The notes beneath the pieces were generated by a model. It did not search any database and was not told the origin of the DNA. It saw only the letters and a program-made list of their open reading frames with translations. 64,000 nt of DNA, from NCBI RefSeq assembly GCF_000621625.1, contig NZ_JHXV01000001.1, positions 248,001 to 312,000 on the forward strand. The letters are read 5' to 3'. Position numbers and translations under genes: made by a program. Positions 61,767 to 64,000 of this stretch are shown here, in pieces. How positions within the stretch are numbered: the stretch's first letter is position 1; every line of letters starts with the position of its first letter. This DNA comes from Crocinitomix catalasitica ATCC 23190 (GTDB taxonomy: Bacteria; Bacteroidota; Bacteroidia; Flavobacteriales_D; Crocinitomicaceae).

Positions 61767-62438
61767 TTACATGTTTAATGTTTCGCTTTTTAGGTTCATT
61801 AGTACACTAAAAGCAGTACTTACCTCGGCAGTGTCAACAATTATCGTGAACTCATTTGTTGTAGAAATAACCTCTGATAGATTAATTCCTTCCCAAGCTA
61901 GTTTTTTCAATAGATAATAATAAACACCAGATATCTCTGTATTAATTACTGGCAGTTTCATAGTGATAGAAGATAAGTTTGACATTTCTGCAATCAAATC
62001 TTCTTGCTTGAACATCTCCATGATTTTCGGCTTGAATTGTTCGTTTGTGATAATAGTTGTCTCAGTTACCCCACGAGATACAGTGTAGAAGTTGTCACTT
62101 ATATCTTTAATTTGAGATAAGAATTTTGCTTGATCTTGAGAAATACCAACGTAATTCTTGAAAGTACAAGTAACAAGATTGCTTCGTACAATTAAATCGC
62201 CCAACTGACGCATAAAGTTTTTTATACGGTGCTCAATCTTCTGATTCGTGCCAGGTGGCATTCGTTTAATCGCCATTATGATAGCACTATCCGAAATATC
62301 TTTCCCCATGAGTGTTTTAATCTCAGGGTTTAATTTCCTCGCGAGCGAACTAATATTGATCAAGCCTTCTGTAATGGCCTCCTGTACAAAAGGAGACTGA
62401 TTAATGAGCTTTTCGATGACCTTACTTAATCTATCCAT
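61767..62438 (-). CDS. ACT-domain protein without a kinase domain
   Basis: 223 residues. An N-terminal helical part (about 1-80, VIEKLINQSPFVQEAITEGLINISSLARKLNPEI and IKRMPPGTNQKIEHRIKNFM) is followed by two ACT-like modules (about 90-215: YTVSRGVTETTIITNEQF, SSITMKLPVINTEISGVYYYLLKKLAWEGINLSEVISTTNEFTIIV). The pieces resemble aspartokinase regulatory domains; the catalytic kinase part is not there. Divergent from lysA, it could sense lysine or another amino acid. Role otherwise unknown. Confidence 0.78.
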   Translation of the reverse strand: MDRLSKVIEKLINQSPFVQEAITEGLINISSLARKLNPEIKTLMGKDISDSAIIMAIKRMPPGTNQKIEHRIKNFMRQLGDLIVRSNLVTCTFKNYVGISQDQAKFLSQIKDISDNFYTVSRGVTETTIITNEQFKPKIMEMFKQEDLIAEMSNLSSITMKLPVINTEISGVYYYLLKKLAWEGINLSEVISTTNEFTIIVDTAEVSTAFSVLMNLKSETLNM

Positions 62439-62472
62439 GTTAAAAATAAAACAGTTTGTTAAAAATGTATTG

Positions 62473-62480
62473 CAAATATA
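62473..62480 (-). promoter_or_regulatory. Candidate -7 box of the ACT-domain gene
   Basis: TATATTTG on the - strand about 35 bp upstream of the start; matches TAnnTTTG without a clear -33 box. Confidence 0.4.
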
Positions 62481-62492
62481 ATGAAAATAACA

Positions 62493-62519
62493 TTTGTATT
62501 TAAATATGATATAAATTTG
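62493..62519 (+). promoter_or_regulatory. Candidate promoter of lysA
   Basis: TTTG (62493-62496), a 15-bp spacer, then TAAATTTG (62512-62519); the spacer is shorter than usual. The ATG follows 20 bp downstream. Confidence 0.4.
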
Positions 62520-62538
62520 TACAAAAAAATTGAAATCA

Positions 62539-63696
62539 ATGGAAAATACACCATATTATTTTTACGACCTTGACGTCTTAGATGCTACTTTGGAAGCTAT
62601 TAAGTCCAATATTATGGGCGAATCTTTTTATGTTCATTACGCTATAAAGGCGAATAATAATATGGAAATTTTGAAACGTATTGCTAAAAATAATTTCGGT
62701 GCTGATTGTGTTAGTGGTTGGGAAATTGAAACGGCAATTGAAGCAGGTTTTGATCCTCAATCTATTGTTTTTGCTGGTGTTGGGAAAACGGATGAAGAAA
62801 TAATTATCGCCTTAACGCATAAAATAGGGATGATTAATTGTGAAAGTTTAGAAGAAATTCATGTGATAAATCAGTTGGCTACACAGTTGAATGTTTGTCC
62901 AAAAATTGCACTCAGATTGAACCCAAATGTGAATGCTTTGACACACGAAAAAATTTCTACTGGATTGGCTGAAAATAAATTTGGATTGACTGTTTTAGAA
63001 TTCAAAGCTTTATTAAATGATCTTAGCGAATTAAATTCGATCGATATTACTGGTTTGCATTTCCATATTGGTTCTCAAATTACAACAATGGATGTTTTTG
63101 CCAACCTATGTGAGCGCATTTTGGAAATTATTCCTGAATTTGAACAGAAAATCGGACCATTAACCTCTTTAAATGTCGGAGGCGGATTAGGAATAGATTA
63201 TGATCAACCTGATTTGAATGCAATTCCAGATTTTCAAGGTTACTTTAATACATTTAAAAAAGGACTGACTAGTTTAGTAAATATTCCTGTTCACTTCGAA
63301 TTGGGAAGATCGATCGTTGCGCAATGTGGTAGCTTAAGAACGAAAGTGCTTTATGTTAAACGATCTGAGAATAAAAACTTTGCAGTGATGGATGCCGGAA
63401 TGACAGAATTAATGCGTCCTGCTCTTTATGGGTCAGTGCATAAAATTGAAAAATTAAATGCCGATCCTGTTGATGTTGCTCAATTTTACGACGTTGTTGG
63501 TCCAATTTGTGAGTCGAGTGATTGTTTTGGAAAAGACATTCGTTTACCTGAGTTACACCGAGGTGATATCGTTACAATTCGTTCGTGCGGCGCCTATGCT
63601 GAATCCATGTCATTGCGTTATAATGGTAGAGAAGCAATAGGGAATAATTTAAAGCCTAAAGTGAGTACGTCTTTAAGGATGCTTAAGTACGCTTAA
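62539..63696 (+). CDS. lysA: Diaminopimelate decarboxylase family protein
   Basis: 385 residues from the ATG at 62539 (an in-frame TTG at 62530 adds three). PLP-dependent fold type III with the lysine in VHYAIKANNN (Lys37), LHFHIGSQI, SLNVGGGLGIDY, the substrate Arg in ELGRSIVAQCG, and the second-subunit Cys in GPICESSDCFGKD. These are the motifs of LysA, which makes lysine from meso-diaminopimelate. Relatives such as carboxynorspermidine decarboxylase have similar motifs, so specificity is not absolute. Divergent from the ACT-domain gene. Confidence 0.92.
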   Translation: MENTPYYFYDLDVLDATLEAIKSNIMGESFYVHYAIKANNNMEILKRIAKNNFGADCVSGWEIETAIEAGFDPQSIVFAGVGKTDEEIIIALTHKIGMINCESLEEIHVINQLATQLNVCPKIALRLNPNVNALTHEKISTGLAENKFGLTVLEFKALLNDLSELNSIDITGLHFHIGSQITTMDVFANLCERILEIIPEFEQKIGPLTSLNVGGGLGIDYDQPDLNAIPDFQGYFNTFKKGLTSLVNIPVHFELGRSIVAQCGSLRTKVLYVKRSENKNFAVMDAGMTELMRPALYGSVHKIEKLNADPVDVAQFYDVVGPICESSDCFGKDIRLPELHRGDIVTIRSCGAYAESMSLRYNGREAIGNNLKPKVSTSLRMLKYA

Positions 63697-64000
63697 GAAA
63701 ATCGTCTTCTATTTTTTTTAGCTTGATTAATTCGTGTTCGCCACGATGTGTCAATCCTGCCGATACTTTTTCTTGAACAAGGATTTCTATTTGGAATCTG
63801 ACTTCTCGAATGAGTTCGGGATATTCCGTACATATTTTCCTGAGAACCGTCATTGAGAATGCTTTTACCGCAACAGGTTCGTCTATTGCGATTAAATAAG
63901 ATAGGGCGATATCAAATAACTCTCCAGTAATTGATTCGTCAATATCGATGAATTGAAAAAATCGCATCGTATTTCTTTTCACAGCAGGAATAGGATTCCT
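63683..64000 (-). CDS. HEAT-like helical protein, 5' part outside the window
   Basis: The frame is open from the stop at 63683 through the right edge; the GTG at 63982 is not the real start because in-frame codons (NPIPAVKRNTMRFFQF) continue upstream to 64000. About 105 residues are visible, all helical, with HEAT-like turns (DIALSYLIAIDEPVAVKAFSMTVLRKI) and a basic tail (KLKKIEDDFLKRT). Proteins like this are frequently mislabelled as adenylosuccinate lyase in Bacteroidota. Tail-to-tail overlap of 14 bp with lysA. Confidence 0.7.
   Translation of the reverse strand, partial: RNPIPAVKRNTMRFFQFIDIDESITGELFDIALSYLIAIDEPVAVKAFSMTVLRKICTEYPELIREVRFQIEILVQEKVSAGLTHRGEHELIKLKKIEDDFLKRT

Noticed and set aside
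1-64000. tRNA, rRNA, CRISPR arrays, transposases, phage genes
   Set aside because: Looked for cloverleaf arms with TTCGA/TTCAA loops, regular spacers and typical proteins in the gaps; none found by eye.

Overview
The window reads as chromosomal DNA of an AT-rich member of the Bacteroidota, most likely a marine or brackish Flavobacteriales relative. The evidence is a type IX secretion gene (porQ), a giant secreted protein with a type B gliding/T9SS sorting domain, a complete Na+-translocating NADH:quinone reductase operon (nqrA-F), many lipoproteins, starts without Shine-Dalgarno sequences, and several upstream boxes of the Bacteroidota type TAnnTTTG. No rRNA, tRNA, CRISPR array, transposase, integrase or phage gene was seen.

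Layout. 0-4.1 kb: two periplasmic/secreted thioredoxin-fold proteins, a TonB-like protein with MORN-type repeats, a very cysteine-rich lipoprotein, a flavodoxin-fold reductase and a Crp/Fnr regulator. 4.1-8.2 kb: a rearranged locus. A frameshifted gene (X), a 3' remnant of a lipoprotein gene (Y'), a T9SS-exported surface protein, a second copy of the tail of X and the intact lipoprotein gene (Y) follow one another. 8.2-17.5 kb: small envelope proteins, an SDR enzyme, cbpM/cbpA, TauE-like and DoxX-like membrane proteins, an SMP-30-like lipoprotein, a metallo-hydrolase, Crp/Fnr and MarR regulators, and a sensor with a histidine phosphoacceptor domain but no ATPase domain. 17.8-24.4 kb: a DUF4910-type aminopeptidase-like protein, an RluA-family pseudouridine synthase, an SLC13 permease and an alpha/beta hydrolase. 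24.5-31.3 kb: envelope glycan region with three polytopic GT-C-like proteins and an FAD amine-oxidase-like protein.

31.6-43.3 kb: the nqrABCDEF operon ends at a clear intrinsic terminator. Upstream of it lies a tight eight-gene run on the same strand (def, TPR lipoprotein, polysaccharide deacetylase-like, GNAT/FemAB-like, FabG-like, upp, membrane protein, HAD nucleotidase). 43.4-47.7 kb: truA, a phosphodiesterase, porQ, a Crp/Fnr regulator and an OmpA-family protein.

47.8-51.6 kb is the most unusual segment. Five unrecognised + strand genes (four small membrane or exported proteins and one lipoprotein) sit between genes on the - strand. They are separated by three copies of a ~215 bp repeat plus partial copies, and a short motif occurs in direct and inverted orientation around them. 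It looks like a cassette array, but no recombinase lies in the window and no classical integron attC site could be recognised.

51.7-64 kb returns to ordinary core genes: a tgt-lptF/G-thioesterase-menF operon; a glycosyltransferase/ECF sigma/rsmG operon; a SiaC-like protein, a MORN-type protein, a HAD phosphatase and two glycosyltransferases; an ACT-domain protein divergent from lysA; and a HEAT-like gene running off the right edge.
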